A stretch of DNA of 64,000 nt from Rhizophagus clarus (lineage: Eukaryota; Glomeromycota; Glomeromycetes; Glomerales; Glomeraceae). The notes beneath the pieces are model-generated. The model was not told the origin of the DNA, searched no databases, and saw only the letters and a program-made list of their open reading frames with translations. Positions 22,990 through 35,850 of the stretch are shown here, piece after piece. Each line of letters starts with the position of its first letter. Position 1 is the stretch's first letter. The stretch spans positions 620,001-684,000 of the forward strand of contig BLAL01000156.1 in assembly GCA_015698045.1 (NCBI GenBank). The letters are read 5' to 3'. The translations under genes were made by a program, and so were the position numbers.

Positions 22990-25900
22990 ATGTTTGAAAG
23001 TGAAACTTCTGAACAACGTAAAAAAAGATTATATAAAGAAAATAAATCTCGCTATCGAAAAAAGCAAAAAACCAAGCATTCAGATAGACAACAGTATAGT
23101 AATATAATGCGTCATGAATTGGGAAGAATGGATCAGATTTGTATTCATTGTAATGCCAAATTTTGGATTGATGAAAGAGATCAGAAAAGTAGTCAGGCAT
23201 CATCATCTTTTGCTGTTTGCTGTGCTGGTGGTAAAGTTAGTTTACCACCTTTACTTAAACCACCATCATACATATTAGATTTGTATACTTCATCAAGTTC
23301 TGATGCAGCTTTATTTCGAAAAAATATAAGAGGATATAATAACATTTTAGCATGCACTTCATTTGGAGCCAATATAGATGAAAAATTTCAAGGGCAAGGT
23401 GTATCAAATTTTCGAATTCATGGCCAAGTTTATCATAGAATTGGATCATTATTACCAGAGAATGAGCATTTTCCAGCATTTGCTCAGTTGTATATTTATG
23501 ATACTGAACATGAAAATGAAAATCGGCAAAACATCATGCAAGATTTGAATAATGATATTTTGCTAAATTTACAGAATATGCTGGATGAATGCAATCCATA
23601 TATTAGAAGTTTTCGTCAAGTAAGAGATATCATTTTGTCAAATGCTACTTCTCAAATTTCAATGGTAATTCATAGTGATAGAACACATAATCCACATTGT
23701 TATAATGCTCTTACCTCTTCTGATGTAGCTGCAATTATTATTGGTGATGGCTATGATGTAAATCCAACTAATCGAAATATCTGTCTTAGATTACATGATG
23801 GAGGTTTGCAAATCATATCAGAAACTCATCCATCATATGATCCATTATACTATGTACTTTTATTTCCAAGAGGTGATGATGGTTGGCATATAAATATACC
23901 TCTTATAGGATTGTCAAAAAGAAAAAGAATAACACCAATGCAATTTTATTCTTATAGATTGCAAATTAGAGATGGAGATTGGTTACAATATGCAGGACGT
24001 TTATATCAGCAGTATATTATTGATCAATATGCTAAAATAGAACAGGAACGCTTGAATTATCTTAAATTAAATCAGATAATACTTCGTACTGAAATGTATC
24101 AAGGTACTGTAGATGCTATAGATGCTGGAGACATTAGTAATAATATTAGGCGTCGCATAATTCTCCCATCTTCATTTACTGGTGGACCACGACAAATGTA
24201 TCAGTTATATCAAGATGCTATGTCTATTGTAAGTCATTTTGGAAAGCCAGATCTTTTTATAACATTCACATGTAATCCAAAATGGCCAGAAATTACCAGA
24301 GAATTATTACCTAACCAAAATGCTGCTGATAGACCTGATTTAACAGCTCGAGTTTTTCACTTAAAATTGCAAAAACTATTAAAAGATTTAAATATTAATC
24401 ATTGGTTTGGTAAAGTTATAGCCTATGTTTATGTAGTAGAATTTCAAAAACGTGGTTTACCTCATGCACATATTTTATTAATATTGGCTCCAGAAGATAA
24501 GATATATTCTATTGAAAAATATGATTCAATTGTTTCTGCTGAAATTCCAGATCCAGCAATATATCCTCTTGCTTATGAAACAGTAACAACTTGCATGATG
24601 CATGGTCCATGTGGTATTTTAAACCCATCTGCACCATGTATGAAAGATGGTAAATGCCAGAAAAATTATCCCAAAAATTTTCAAGAATGTACTAAAGAAA
24701 ATGAAAATGGATATCCTATTTATTGTAGACGTGAAAATGGCAGATTTGTTGAAACTAGAAGTGGAATTCGATTAGATAATAGATGGGTTGTTCCATATAA
24801 CATTAGTTTAGCTACAAAATACAATGCTCATATTAATGTTGAAATTTGCAATTCTATTTTAGCAATTAAGTATTTATACAAATATGTTTATAAGGGTCAT
24901 GACCGAGCTACTATTACTCTTTCTCAAACTAATAATACTCAGACATCAGCTAATATTGAAACAATAGATGAAATTAAAATGTATCTTGATGCGAGATACA
25001 TTTCTTCTTCTGAAAGTATTTGGAGAATTTTTCATTATCGATTGCATAATCATATTCCAAGTGTGCAAAGATTAGCTGTTCATCTTCCTAATCAACAATC
25101 TATTACATTTCAAGATGGAGACAATTTGCAACATATTGTAGATTATGCTACTACACGTATGACAACTTTAACAGCTTGGTTTCAAGAAAACTTAGAAAAT
25201 ATTGCAGCACATGAATATAAATATACAGATTTTCCACTTTATTATACTTGGAATAAATCTCAATGCAAATGGAATCCTCGAAAATCTGCAACAGGAGCTA
25301 TTGGAAGACTTTATATGGTTCAACCTTCAGAAGGAGAAAGATACTACTTACGAATCTTATTAACTCACATCAAAGGTGCCACCAGTTTTGATAACTTAAA
25401 AACTGTTAATGGATATACATGTAGGACTTTTAAAGAAGCCTGTATTCATTTAGGCCTTCTTCAAAATGATAATGAATGGGATATATGTTTATATGAAGCA
25501 AGTAAAATAAATACAGGACAGCAATTACGTCATTTATTTGCAATGATTCTTTTATATTGTCAACCAGCAGCACCTGAAAAGTTATGGAATAAATACAAAT
25601 CAGCATTATGTGAAGATATTTTATATCAATATCATCAAACTACTATAGTAAATAATATAATTGAATGTAGAGCACTAAATCAATTAAACCAATATTTACT
25701 ATCAAATGGAAAATCTCTTAAAGATTTTCCAGATATGCATCTTTTATTAGAAAATATGCCAGATGTTGATAATGATAATAATAATTTAGATCAGTTAATT
25801 CAGGAAGAAAGATTATTATATAATATCATGCATTTAGAGAGTATATTACATAATAATATTTCCTTATTAAATGCAGAGCAGCATGCTATATATAATGCTG

Positions 25901-27294
25901 TTATACAAGCATTTGAGCATAATTCTTCTGAGTGTTTTTTTGTTGATGGACCAGGTGGTACTGGCAAAACATTTTTATATAATACTATACTTGCAAAAGT
26001 TAGATTATGTGGTGAAATTGCATTGCCTGTAGCTTCTTCTGGAATTGCTGCACTTTTAATAGATGGTGGTAGGACTGCACATTCTCGATTTAAAATTCCA
26101 ATTAAATTATATGAAACTTCAACATGCAATATTTCACGAAGAAGTAAAGAAGCCTGTTTGATTAATATAGCAAAGGTTTTTATTTGGGATGAAGCTCCAA
26201 TGATGCATAAATTTGCATTTGAAGCTGTTGATCGAACACTTCGTGATATTACACAGATAGACAAACCATTTGGAGGAAAAATTTTTATTTTTGGAGGAGA
26301 TTTTCGACAAATTCTGCCTGTAATACCACATGCAACCCGTGCTGATATTGTATCTGCAAGTTTAAGTAAATCATATATATGGAGACATTTGAAAATTATG
26401 AAACTAACAATTAATATGAGACTTTGTCAATCTCATAATTCCCAAGATGATAATTCAAAACAAAAAGAATTTGCAGAATTTCTTTTAAAAATTGGAAATG
26501 GGGAATATTCAACCAATTCAAATACAGAAAATATGATAACTCTCTCTGCAGATATGACTATAACTAAGGGCAATTTAACTGATCTTGCAGATTTTGTTTA
26601 TCCTAATTTGGCTAAAAATTCAGGAAATGTAAATTATATGGTTGGCAGAGCAATATTAACTCCTAAAAATACTGATGTTGATATAATTTCAGATATGTTA
26701 ATGAGTAGATTACCAGGTGAAACCAGAGTATATCCCAGTTTAGATTCTACAGATTCAACAGAAAATACCTATAGGCAGCAATCTCAGATATATTCACCTG
26801 AATTTTTGAGATCTTTAAAGGTGTCTGACCTTCCTCCTGGTGAATTAAAATTAAAAAAAGGATTTCCAATTATACTTTTACGAAATCTGAATCCATCAGA
26901 GGGACTTTGCAACGGTACCAGGCTAATTGTTCATGATCTTCAAAGTAAAGTAATTGATGCAGAAATTATTACTGGCTCTCATATTGGTAAACGTGTCTTT
27001 ATACCTCGAATTACATTGAGTCCTTCAGAAAGCAGTTTACCCTTTACTTTAAAGCGATTACAATTTCCAGTACGTGTTGCATTTTCAATGACAATAAACA
27101 GAGCACAAGGCCAGACATTAAACAAGATGGGACTTTATTTACCACAACCAGTGTTTTCACATGGCCAACTATATGTTGCTTTATCAAGGGTTATATCATA
27201 TCAATGCATTAAGGTTCTTATATTACATAATGATTATCAAAAAGACTGTCAAACTAAAAATATTGTATATAGAGAAATTTTTCAAAATACTTAA
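22990..27294 (+). CDS. Helitron Rep-helicase transposase (1434 aa, intact)
   Basis: A single uninterrupted exon. The N-terminus is basic with a CIHC cysteine pair, followed by a Helitron-like N domain (GQVYHRIGSLLPEN). The Rep endonuclease is complete: FITFTCNPKWPEI, the HUH motif in KRGLPHAHILLI (near residue 490) and a two-tyrosine motif in KYLYKYVYKG (near 627-636). The C-terminal Pif1-type SF1 helicase shows GPGGTGKT (Walker A, near 986), IWDEAPM (Walker B, near 1065), GGDFRQILPVI and the last motifs NRAQGQTLNKMG and YVALSRV. Length and motif order match autonomous Helitrons. It would nick and transfer a strand and unwind DNA during rolling-circle transposition in the nucleus. With no stop or frameshift, the copy may be young or still active. 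Long antisense frames are shadows. Confidence 0.97.
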   Translation: MFESETSEQRKKRLYKENKSRYRKKQKTKHSDRQQYSNIMRHELGRMDQICIHCNAKFWIDERDQKSSQASSSFAVCCAGGKVSLPPLLKPPSYILDLYTSSSSDAALFRKNIRGYNNILACTSFGANIDEKFQGQGVSNFRIHGQVYHRIGSLLPENEHFPAFAQLYIYDTEHENENRQNIMQDLNNDILLNLQNMLDECNPYIRSFRQVRDIILSNATSQISMVIHSDRTHNPHCYNALTSSDVAAIIIGDGYDVNPTNRNICLRLHDGGLQIISETHPSYDPLYYVLLFPRGDDGWHINIPLIGLSKRKRITPMQFYSYRLQIRDGDWLQYAGRLYQQYIIDQYAKIEQERLNYLKLNQIILRTEMYQGTVDAIDAGDISNNIRRRIILPSSFTGGPRQMYQLYQDAMSIVSHFGKPDLFITFTCNPKWPEITRELLPNQNAADRPDLTARVFHLKLQKLLKDLNINHWFGKVIAYVYVVEFQKRGLPHAHILLILAPEDKIYSIEKYDSIVSAEIPDPAIYPLAYETVTTCMMHGPCGILNPSAPCMKDGKCQKNYPKNFQECTKENENGYPIYCRRENGRFVETRSGIRLDNRWVVPYNISLATKYNAHINVEICNSILAIKYLYKYVYKGHDRATITLSQTNNTQTSANIETIDEIKMYLDARYISSSESIWRIFHYRLHNHIPSVQRLAVHLPNQQSITFQDGDNLQHIVDYATTRMTTLTAWFQENLENIAAHEYKYTDFPLYYTWNKSQCKWNPRKSATGAIGRLYMVQPSEGERYYLRILLTHIKGATSFDNLKTVNGYTCRTFKEACIHLGLLQNDNEWDICLYEASKINTGQQLRHLFAMILLYCQPAAPEKLWNKYKSALCEDILYQYHQTTIVNNIIECRALNQLNQYLLSNGKSLKDFPDMHLLLENMPDVDNDNNNLDQLIQEERLLYNIMHLESILHNNISLLNAEQHAIYNAVIQAFEHNSSECFFVDGPGGTGKTFLYNTILAKVRLCGEIALPVASSGIAALLIDGGRTAHSRFKIPIKLYETSTCNISRRSKEACLINIAKVFIWDEAPMMHKFAFEAVDRTLRDITQIDKPFGGKIFIFGGDFRQILPVIPHATRADIVSASLSKSYIWRHLKIMKLTINMRLCQSHNSQDDNSKQKEFAEFLLKIGNGEYSTNSNTENMITLSADMTITKGNLTDLADFVYPNLAKNSGNVNYMVGRAILTPKNTDVDIISDMLMSRLPGETRVYPSLDSTDSTENTYRQQSQIYSPEFLRSLKVSDLPPGELKLKKGFPIILLRNLNPSEGLCNGTRLIVHDLQSKVIDAEIITGSHIGKRVFIPRITLSPSESSLPFTLKRLQFPVRVAFSMTINRAQGQTLNKMGLYLPQPVFSHGQLYVALSRVISYQCIKVLILHNDYQKDCQTKNIVYREIFQNT

Positions 27295-27513
27295 TTAACA
27301 CTATTTCAATAAATACTATAAATATAATTAAATATAATTTGGCACATATCATTTTATTTTAAACTAATTTACATTCTTATTTTTTATACTAATCAATAGC
27401 TATTACATTAAATTTTTAATTATAAATAATATTTAATTTTTCTATTTATTTATAACTCAAAAATTTCTTTAATATGCCATATTGGAATGTTGATTTACAT
27501 AAATTTACAGATT

Positions 27514-27541
27514 CCGGCGCAGCGCGACGGGTGATGGCTAG
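27514..27541 (+). other. Helitron 3' terminus: hairpin plus CTAG
   Basis: CCGGCG (27514-27519), loop CAG, then CGC, a GA bulge and CGG (27528-27530) form the hairpin; CTAG ends the element at 27541, seven bases after the stem. Confidence 0.8.
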
Positions 27542-27712
27542 TATAATACTCAAATAAAATAAATCGATTAAAATATTAATCATGCTTTAATGATAAAATT
27601 GGTTAAACCCTTAAAATAGCAACTTCGCTAATTTTTCTTTGTAACAAGTAAGAAAGTTTCTTTCTTTCACACTCTCTACTTATAGTATTAATAAACTCTT
27701 TTAACGTAAATA

Positions 27713-30080
27713 ATGCCTCCAAAACGTGCAAATAGTTCCACTGAATCTTTGCACGCATCAAAACGTTTGTCAAGTGATATTACAGATGAACAAGAACCAC
27801 AAATTATCCCAAAATCTGCAAATAAAACCAGTTGGGTGTGGGATTACTTTGTAGAGAAAACAGACGGGCGTGTGTATTGTCAATATATAGAAAAAGATGG
27901 TGAAAATGAAATAGTGTGTGGCGCAAGTTTGCTATATAAAACACAAACTTCAAGCATGAGTTATCATTTGGGTGATAAACATAAAGTGTTTAATAAAAAA
28001 AAGGAGCAGGTAAATAAAATTGTTAAATTGAATTAATTTTAATAAATAATTAATAAATTTTCTTTTGTTTTATTGAAATAAGCAACTTAAAATAGATGAT
28101 CAAATTAAAAAATTCACTCCACATAAAGAACCCAAACAGCAATATTTACGTAATGGTCTTACAGATTGGCTGGTTACTGATGGGCGACCATTTGCTACAA
28201 TTGTAGAAGAAATTTTAAACGGTTTATAAAAAGAGTGGATCCTGCCTTTATTGTACCATGTTACAGAACACTAAAAGCTGATATTGGAGCTGGTTATCAA
28301 GAAGCACTTTTGCAAATGAAGCAATTGATCAATGAAACTTGTACTTATGCAGCTATTACAACTGATTTATGGACTGCCCGTAATAATCAAGGCTATATTG
28401 GTATTACCGGTCATTGGTTAACTCCTAATATGGAATTATATGATATCCTTATTTGTATTGATCTTATTAAATATCCTCATACAGCTGAAAATATTTGTTT
28501 AGCATTAGTAAAAAAAATTCAGGAACTTCATTTAAATGATAAAGTAAAACATGCAGTTACAGATAATGGGGCAAATGTAGTAAAAGCGATTAGAGAGTGG
28601 GATGGTGTAGATAGGATTGCATGTACTTCTCATACGCTTCAGTTATGTGTAATGAAAGGATTGCGTAAAATTAAGTCATATGCATGTAGATTTTGAAAAC
28701 TTAATCAATTTTTCAATTCACCTAAACAAGCTGAACGTCTAGAACGAGCACAAATTGAAATTGCAAATTTAAATAAAGAAATTACAAGACAAACTTTAAC
28801 ATCATCTGATAGGAAATTACAAGATTCCAATGAACCAATTAATATTCCAGGTAGTTCTCTGCAAATCCTTCGTACTATTGCTGATTGTAAAACAAGGTGG
28901 GGATCTACTTTAGCATCTTGGAAAAGATTATTAGAATTAAAAGAAGCAATAAAAAGGACGCTAGTAACTTTAAGACTAGATTCAAACAGTAGCACAATAA
29001 AAGATTGGAAAAAATTAAGAAAAAGATATTTAAAAGATTGTGAATGGAAATTATTAGAAGAATTGTGCAAATTATTTCAACCAATTGAGCGTGCAACCAC
29101 ATTTTTGGGTGGTGAAAAATATTGCACAATATCCTTAATATATTCAACTTTAGAATCTATTAGATTTTACTATACACCTTTAATTGAAGATGATGATGAA
29201 AATGAAGAAGGTATTGAAGGTAATGGCGATGAAAATTTTTAATTGTTTGAAAATTTTTTTTATTTTTTTTTATTTCAACTTCTAATTTTTAATAATTGTT
29301 AATGTAACTATAGATGATGATGATGAATTAGAAGATGATGATGAAGAAAGTGATGATGAGGATGAGGGGGAAAGTAAGTCAGATGAAGAGGAAGAAGATG
29401 AACAGCGTATACGGCCAAATGTTACTACAAGACAACAATCTCAACAACAACAATCTCAACATCAACAACATCAACAACAACCTCAACGTCAACATCATCA
29501 ACAACAGCTAAATACTGCATCTATAATTAATAAAGTTCAAAAGGAAATTTATGGTGCTTTATTTGATTATTGGAATGATCCTCCTATGGCTATGCTTTTG
29601 GCAACTATTCTTGATCCCCGATGCAAAAAAACACATGGTTGGCCTAATGAATTGCGAGAAAGAATAAAGGTTGAACTGAAAGTACAGTATGATGAGATTA
29701 AGCCTCAAAATAATACACAACCCAAAGAAAATTTTTCTAATAATAATTCATCAATTGACCATTTTCACGCATATATTTTTGGCCTTCAAGTTATAGAAGA
29801 AAATGAAGACACTGAATTTGACAATTATTTTAGGACTCCTCAAGCTTCTTACGATACCAATCCTTTTCAATGGTGGCAAAATAATAAAGATTCATTCCCA
29901 GTGTTATATGAATTAGCTCGTAAATATTTATGTATACCAGCCATGTCAGTTCCAAGTGAAAGACTATTCAGTGATGCTGGAAATCAAATTTGTGAAGAAA
30001 GGAACTGGTTAAAAGCATCTACAGTTACTGAATTACTATTTCTCAAGAGAAATAGCGAATATTTTAATGTATTTAAGTAA
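27713..30080 (+). pseudogene. hAT transposase, broken by one frameshift and one stop
   Basis: Starts at 27713 with a basic leader and a BED-type zinc finger (SWVWDYFVEK, VYCQY, CGASLLY, SYHLGDKHK). Intron 1 runs 28013-28082 (donor GTAAAT, acceptor AAG). The frame breaks near 28215, where about one base is missing, and resumes in DPAFIVPCYRT. The catalytic core shows TTDLWTARNNQGYIGITGHW and VTDNGANVVKAIREW. An in-frame TGA at 28694-28696 interrupts before KLNQFFNSPKQAERL. A second intron, 29220-29313, leads to an acidic and Gln/His-rich linker, and the hATC dimerisation region is intact (NPFQWW, FPVLYELARKYLCIPA, SVPSERLFSDAG), ending at 30080. Two lesions in an otherwise readable gene indicate recent inactivation. 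A 3' end candidate lies at 30398-30412; I find no matching 5' inverted repeat. Confidence 0.9.
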
Positions 30081-30244
30081 TTTGTTTGACATGCACTGTA
30101 TGTCAATTTAATAATAATTTTGAAACTATGTAAAATTGATGGTTCCTTATAAATAAATAATGCGAAAGTATAAAACTGCATAAATACTATTATATTTATT
30201 TTTTATTTATTTTAATTTACTAATAAAATACTAATTATTTATGA

Positions 30245-30412
30245 CATTTAATCGATTAATTGTTCAATTAATTGTTCGAGTTTATTAGATTGAGTATACC
30301 TGATCGAACTTTAATCGATTACAGCTTATTAGTCGATTTTGGTCGATCTTGCCTAAAAAATTTTAACCAATTAATCGAACAATGATTTTGGGTATCGACT
30401 CAATTCCCTAGA
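30245..30412. other. Subterminal region and possible right end of the hAT element
   Basis: Clustered AATCGATTA, TAATTGTTCGAG and GTCGAT words in both orientations lead to TCGACTCAATTCCCTAG at about 30396-30412, whose inverse (CTAGGGAATTGAGTCGA) looks like a hAT end. No partner is found between the Helitron and the gene, so the left end is lost or diverged. Confidence 0.5.
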
Positions 30413-33400
30413 AAAAACCAAAAAAAAAAATTCATAAAATTTGCCGTTGATTATTATTATTATGAATATGTCGATAGTTGGTCTGATACGTTGGAGGATA
30501 GAAAATCTAGCGTAGGACTGGATGGTTGATGGTTGATAGCCTTATTGGATTTATGTTCCATTGTAAAAATATTTATACGTATTAAAAATTCTAGTCAAAT
30601 ATTATTAATAAATTATCAAATACTTCAAAGTGGGAACTGAATCAAAAAAATGTCTTGCTGGCAGTTTTTTTCTTATTTATTTTTTCGTTAGTTTCTTATC
30701 TAGTTTTTGATTTTATTTATTTCTTTCTTTCTTTCGGTTGATTCTTTTTGCAAAATATAAAATAAAATTTTATTTAATAGTATTATTTACTTGGTTAATC
30801 AAATTAAATTTTTAAAATCACGTATATATATATATATATATGCATAATGTTGCATGCCAGAATATAAATTTTTCTTACGTAACTCTTTATATTATATATC
30901 CAATTTGTACAAGAACAAATAGTATAGAAATATTAAACTGTAAGCCTACATTTTCAATATGGAATACCAAATAATTGAACATTTAAGTATACAATTCTAA
31001 TCTGTAATGCTATCCTAATATCATAAAATGTAATATTATATACATTAAATTTTAACTCATGATTTTTATTCTTTTTATGCCTATAGAATCTTTATTTCTG
31101 ATTGAGATTATTTATTGTCTTCATTTCTAATTTCATTATTTGATGAGTAGTTTGTGTATAAGCAGTGTATTATTTGTTGGCAATATTAAATTCCAACAAT
31201 TTATTGTGTATTTCTGTAATGTGTCTCTGTAGTTTGATCCATTCCCATTGTGTTGAAACACTATGAAGCCTATTTACTAGGAGGAATATGGCCATTAAAT
31301 GTCAAAGGATTTTTGTGTGAAGAAACATGTTTGGAAATTCAGGGATGGCGATAACATGCAATGTGTTCTGTTGTTAACAAGTGATAAATAACAGATGGAA
31401 TAAGAGAAATGATTTAGGATAACTGAAACGAGTTAAAAACGTATGAAGAGTAACAATCCTGGGAGATCAGCGAAACTGGCTAAAATCAAAATCACGGTAT
31501 CAATAATTTGGATATTGAAATTGAGTAACTAGATACATACTGTATATCCGATACATATTTCCAAAGGGAATACCTTTCAGCCACTCTGAAGAAACCAAAT
31601 ATATATTGTTATCGATGGATTGTATTCTTCTTCATCTCCTATGAATTCAATTGCATTATTATGTTTTACAGGATTTCCATGGATTACAGCTGCGTTTAAG
31701 AAAAATATCTGATAGGGATGGAAAATAATATTATATTTATAAGGGATAAAATATATATGAAAAATATAAAGTATAATACATGAATACAAAATGATTGTAT
31801 TTTCTTTCAATAATTTAGTGACCTGTGGTTGATTACATCCTTAAGAATCGAATAAACTGACATTTCCTTGGAATGTGTCTTTCCACCTATTTGGTATGCA
31901 CAAGTGTTGTTCAGTCTTGACGACAATGAGATGAGAGTGATTGTAACTTCAAAAGCTGAAAGCTTATGAAAGGGATTTATTTTTTCATTAATGAATAGAA
32001 GAGTTATTCGCAAAGTAAAAAAGAAGCCAAAAAAAAACTAATAAAATAAATTGTTCATTTATAATTAAGAAAAAAAAAAAAATAAAAAAATAAGAAAAGT
32101 AAAAAGAAATTATAAAAGTTCAAAAAAAAAAAAATTGTTGAGATTTTGTCATAAAAAAAATTTTGTCACATATACATTTTTTTGACATTTTGGTCGAAAG
32201 TGAGCTTAGTGAAAGTAAGTCCATTAGAAAAATCGATTTATGACCCAGATCCATGTTTTAAACTGTTAAAGAACAGGATAGGTGCGTCAAATCTCAAGTT
32301 CTCAATTCAATGTTTAATAAATTTCATGTTATCAATTTCCTGCTATCTAACTTGTTTAATGATCATATCATTCTGGGGATTCGTAAAAGGGTTTGAAGTA
32401 TACTTTAGTGATGGATTGACTGACTCACATTAATTATTAATTTATCACATGAGTATGTATCACGGGTATCACATGACTATATTACTTGAGCTTTCTATTA
32501 AAATATTTAAACACATATGAAAAAAAAACACAGCAAGTTCACGTACGAAAAACATACAGCGAGCTTATACACGAAAATATTTTAAACACAGCGAGCTTAT
32601 ATACTTAAGATTTTCTATTAGATTGTAATAAACAAAAATATTTTAAACATATGCTCTTCCCGATTCTTATCCCTCACCAACATGGAATACTTTCATATTA
32701 TGCCTGTACAAGAATAGACTTGTAACAAAGTCCTTAAGCATTAGTATACCAGTGACAAAGATATTGGAGAAGTTTAATGCAATATCAAAAGGTCTCATAA
32801 TATTAAAAAAAAAAAACTTTAAACTTAACGAAGTGAATAAAAATTTAAAAATTGGCAGGCACTGTATATACAGAAACCGTGGGTAAATCATTTTCAATCG
32901 AAAGTATTAAACAGTAATGATCCGTAAAAGTACAATTCAAGTTTTTTGAAAATTTCCTGTTAAGGTTTGTTGGCTCCGGAGGAGGAGTCAACTACGTGCC
33001 TTCCTTAACAGTCAAAGACTTAACACTTTTATCCTGATAAACACTAAGAGGAATCAATGGACGAAAAAAATGGTTAAAAATAAAATCAGTAATGATGATT
33101 AACCACATTCAAACCATTACATCTTCCAGCTCGACCATTGCTGATTTGGAATCAGATTTACGTACAAAAACCATTAACAATCTTAGTGGAATAAATATTT
33201 ATGAAAGCAATAACGGGTATGATGGCTACTATCATCGTTGAAAACTACTTAAAGCTGAACAGCATCTTACCCAAGCTCGTTATAGAGTGTACAGTATATA
33301 GTATTTACTAAATTTATATGTTTAGTGACATATTTTAGTTACTAAAAAAAAGCTTTGTATTTTCTTAACATTTATTAAAATCGGCGTGTATTTGAATAAA

Positions 33401-34590
33401 ATATAATTGTGATATTTTTCTTTAGAAATCCAAATTCATAGACAAGATCATGTTTTATTTTTTTTTTTTGAACCAATACAATTTTCACCATAAAAATTAA
33501 AATTTTAGTTTAAAGAGTTTAAAGAAAAAACTTTATTGACTGGAATGAATAAGAGAAAACGAGTGGTCACATCTGCCAGAAATTAATGGTATGAAGAAAG
33601 TTTTGAGTGTGATCGTTTGGCTAACGAAAATGGCAAAGATAGAGGGATATTGTTCTTGTCGGTGGGAGACGTTAACATCAAACAACATTATAAAAATGTT
33701 TTTATCAAAGTCCCTTTCGATTAGTCAGTTTATCATGGCCAATCTAATATGATTTGACATATGTGTATCAATTTACATTACCAAATGATTATTATTGTAT
33801 AGCTAGTGCACTGAATACTTTATACAGATTCTATCTCCTATCTATTAAAACGTATGGAACCATAGAAGATCAAACAAACGAATCTAGAATTTAAAATCCC
33901 AGACCAGATTTAAATTTGGATTAACTCTGGCCGACATTATTGCTTAACTTTAACCTCATATTCATAAATTCCTCCAAAAAATGTTCTAGGATGATTAATT
34001 AAGCTATTTGCAACTTTATTAACAGTTTGTTTTATTTTACAAATATTCACTGTCATTAATTACTCCGAAATTGTCCGATTCTTGAATTAAAACGGATAGG
34101 GAATAATATTGAGAATACCAGATGTAGAAAAACAGTATACAATTTTTTATTCAATAATTTCTCTTTTGCATTTTTTTCTACAGTGTATAGGTTTATTAAT
34201 AATCATATTATTTCAGCTCGCATGAACAAAGTCAGGTGAAATGTTCTTTCTGAGTTGCATGCAACATATAGCTAATGTACAGTACTATGGAAATTCAAAC
34301 TGCGTATAGTACTACTTCAGGCTAATGCGCCTTTGATTGTTTCTCTGAAACAAAAGTACATTGTAAACAATGATCTTGAGAACAGAATTAAATATTTTAC
34401 TCATGTACAAATAATAAGCAATAGGTTATTAGAGGTACAGCTCACTTACTTTTAGTATATAATAATGTCAATTTATAAAATAAATCATGATTATGGTCAA
34501 AAATTTTCATTTTGTTGATCACAGTCGTTAGCTTAATAATCAAAAAACTGCGGATTTCCCCCTTTTTAACTGACGCTCTCCCATATACTC
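30413..34590. other. Gene-poor region
   Basis: 4.2 kb without a supported gene. It contains a short TA microsatellite (about 30822-30842), poly-A runs near 32040-32160 and two copies of an ACAGCGAGCTTATA word near 32557-32602. Frames of 60-83 codons lack splice context and family resemblance. Confidence 0.55.
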
Positions 34591-34792
34591 TACGCAAAAT
34601 TTTTAGAATACACTTAAATTACTTATTATTAAAATATACTTAAAATAAACATCAATTTTAATTTGCGATATTACTTTATATAATACACTTGTATTTAAAT
34701 TTCAATTTAAGTATATTTTAAGTATTTGGGCAAAAAAACAAGTATATTTAAAAGTATATTATAATTTAAGTTTATTTTAAATACTTTTCGTA
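34591..34792. mobile_element. Small palindromic MITE-like element
   Basis: The left end (TACGCAAAATTTTTAGAATA...) and the inverse of the right end (TACGAAAAGTATTTAAAATA...) agree at most positions over about 30 bases, and the interior is built of AAGTATA/TATACTT words in both orientations. About 200 bp, no coding capacity. No certain target duplication. Confidence 0.55.
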
Positions 34793-35850
34793 AGGATACT
34801 AAGTAGAAATATTGGAGAGTTTAATTCCTTAGAGATGATCCCCTCATTTAATTATTTCACCATTTTAAATAAAAATTTTAAGAATTGATCTACGTGATTA
34901 ATTTTATTTCTACTTTCTGTTTTGTAAACACATATGAATATACTCTTTAGAAATAGGAGGATATGTCAATCTTCGATTGTTGTCTTATACTAAAAGGTGT
35001 CCAATGTCATATGACACTTTGAACATTTGCTCAGTGTGTCATGCGAGTTTCTCGCTTCGGTAATGAAAATCTCCGATCTTCCCATGAACTTCTCTCCGAT
35101 AAAACCGATCTGTTATGAACTCTCCGATGGATCATTTAAAACAACATCCGCCGATCTGCATAATGCATATATTAGTATTGATGCTCCATTCCGAATTGTA
35201 TGATCATCATAACACTACGCTTGATTGTTTTTTTTAAAAAAATAATTAATAATAGAAAAATAGAACTTGGGATTATGCAAATTTATCGGTTGTTACTGTA
35301 GTGGAACCATGTGTAATTTTTAGTATAATGGTGGTTGTGGATCGCGTTTATTTGACGCCATTTTTAAGGTAAGTATTTGTTTTTTTGTTTTTGTTTTTAT
35401 TTTCGCTTTAAGATTTCCTTCTCGGTATTTTTATTGTTAATTACTTTCTAATCGGCAATAATTTTTTTGATTTCACATGATATCATGCGGCGATATTTTC
35501 ATTGAAAATTGATTTCCAACTCGCGAAAAAAAAAGATAGGTAATTGGCATAACAAAAAACTTTCGTAATAACAAAAATATTACGTAATAGGAGATTATTA
35601 TTTGATATGCTATATCTTTGCCAATTTATAATCTATTTCTGCTCTCTTTTTATTTAGAATGTTCGAATGTAAGCTCATTGATTTTTTATGAGTAACTTAC
35701 ATTGCAGCATTTACGCACGCTCGAGTATTCTATCTCTTTAATCTCTTCTTTTTCTATGCGTTGCAGCATTTACAGCTGATTTTATTATCTCACTAATAAA
35801 CTATATATTCTCACTAATTTTCACCACTACGTTTTCTCGTTCGTTTAATA
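34793..35850. other. Upstream region of the oxidase gene
   Basis: No supported gene. A short frame ending in a strong donor (ATG at 35331, GTAAGT at 35370) could be a non-coding or alternative first exon of the next gene; I see no acceptor that proves it. Around 35690-35770 the word GTTGCAGCATTTAC or TTGCAGCATTTAC is repeated. Confidence 0.4.

Larger units (their letters stand above)
20832..27541 (+). mobile_element. Apparently complete autonomous Helitron (6.7 kb)
   Basis: The right end has a short GC-rich hairpin followed by GTGATGG and CTAG, with T as the next base. The proposed left end starts TCTAACATACTAAAAAAA after an A, so insertion between A and T fits. Between them lie, on the same strand, an OB-fold protein gene and a full-length Rep-helicase, both without stops. 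There are no inverted repeats or target duplication, as expected for Helitrons. The right end is well supported; the left end is my best guess from the TC start and could be off. Confidence 0.75.

Noticed and set aside
25800..26331. Antisense frames of 154 and 65 codons
   Set aside because: Shadows of the Rep-helicase; no motifs of their own.
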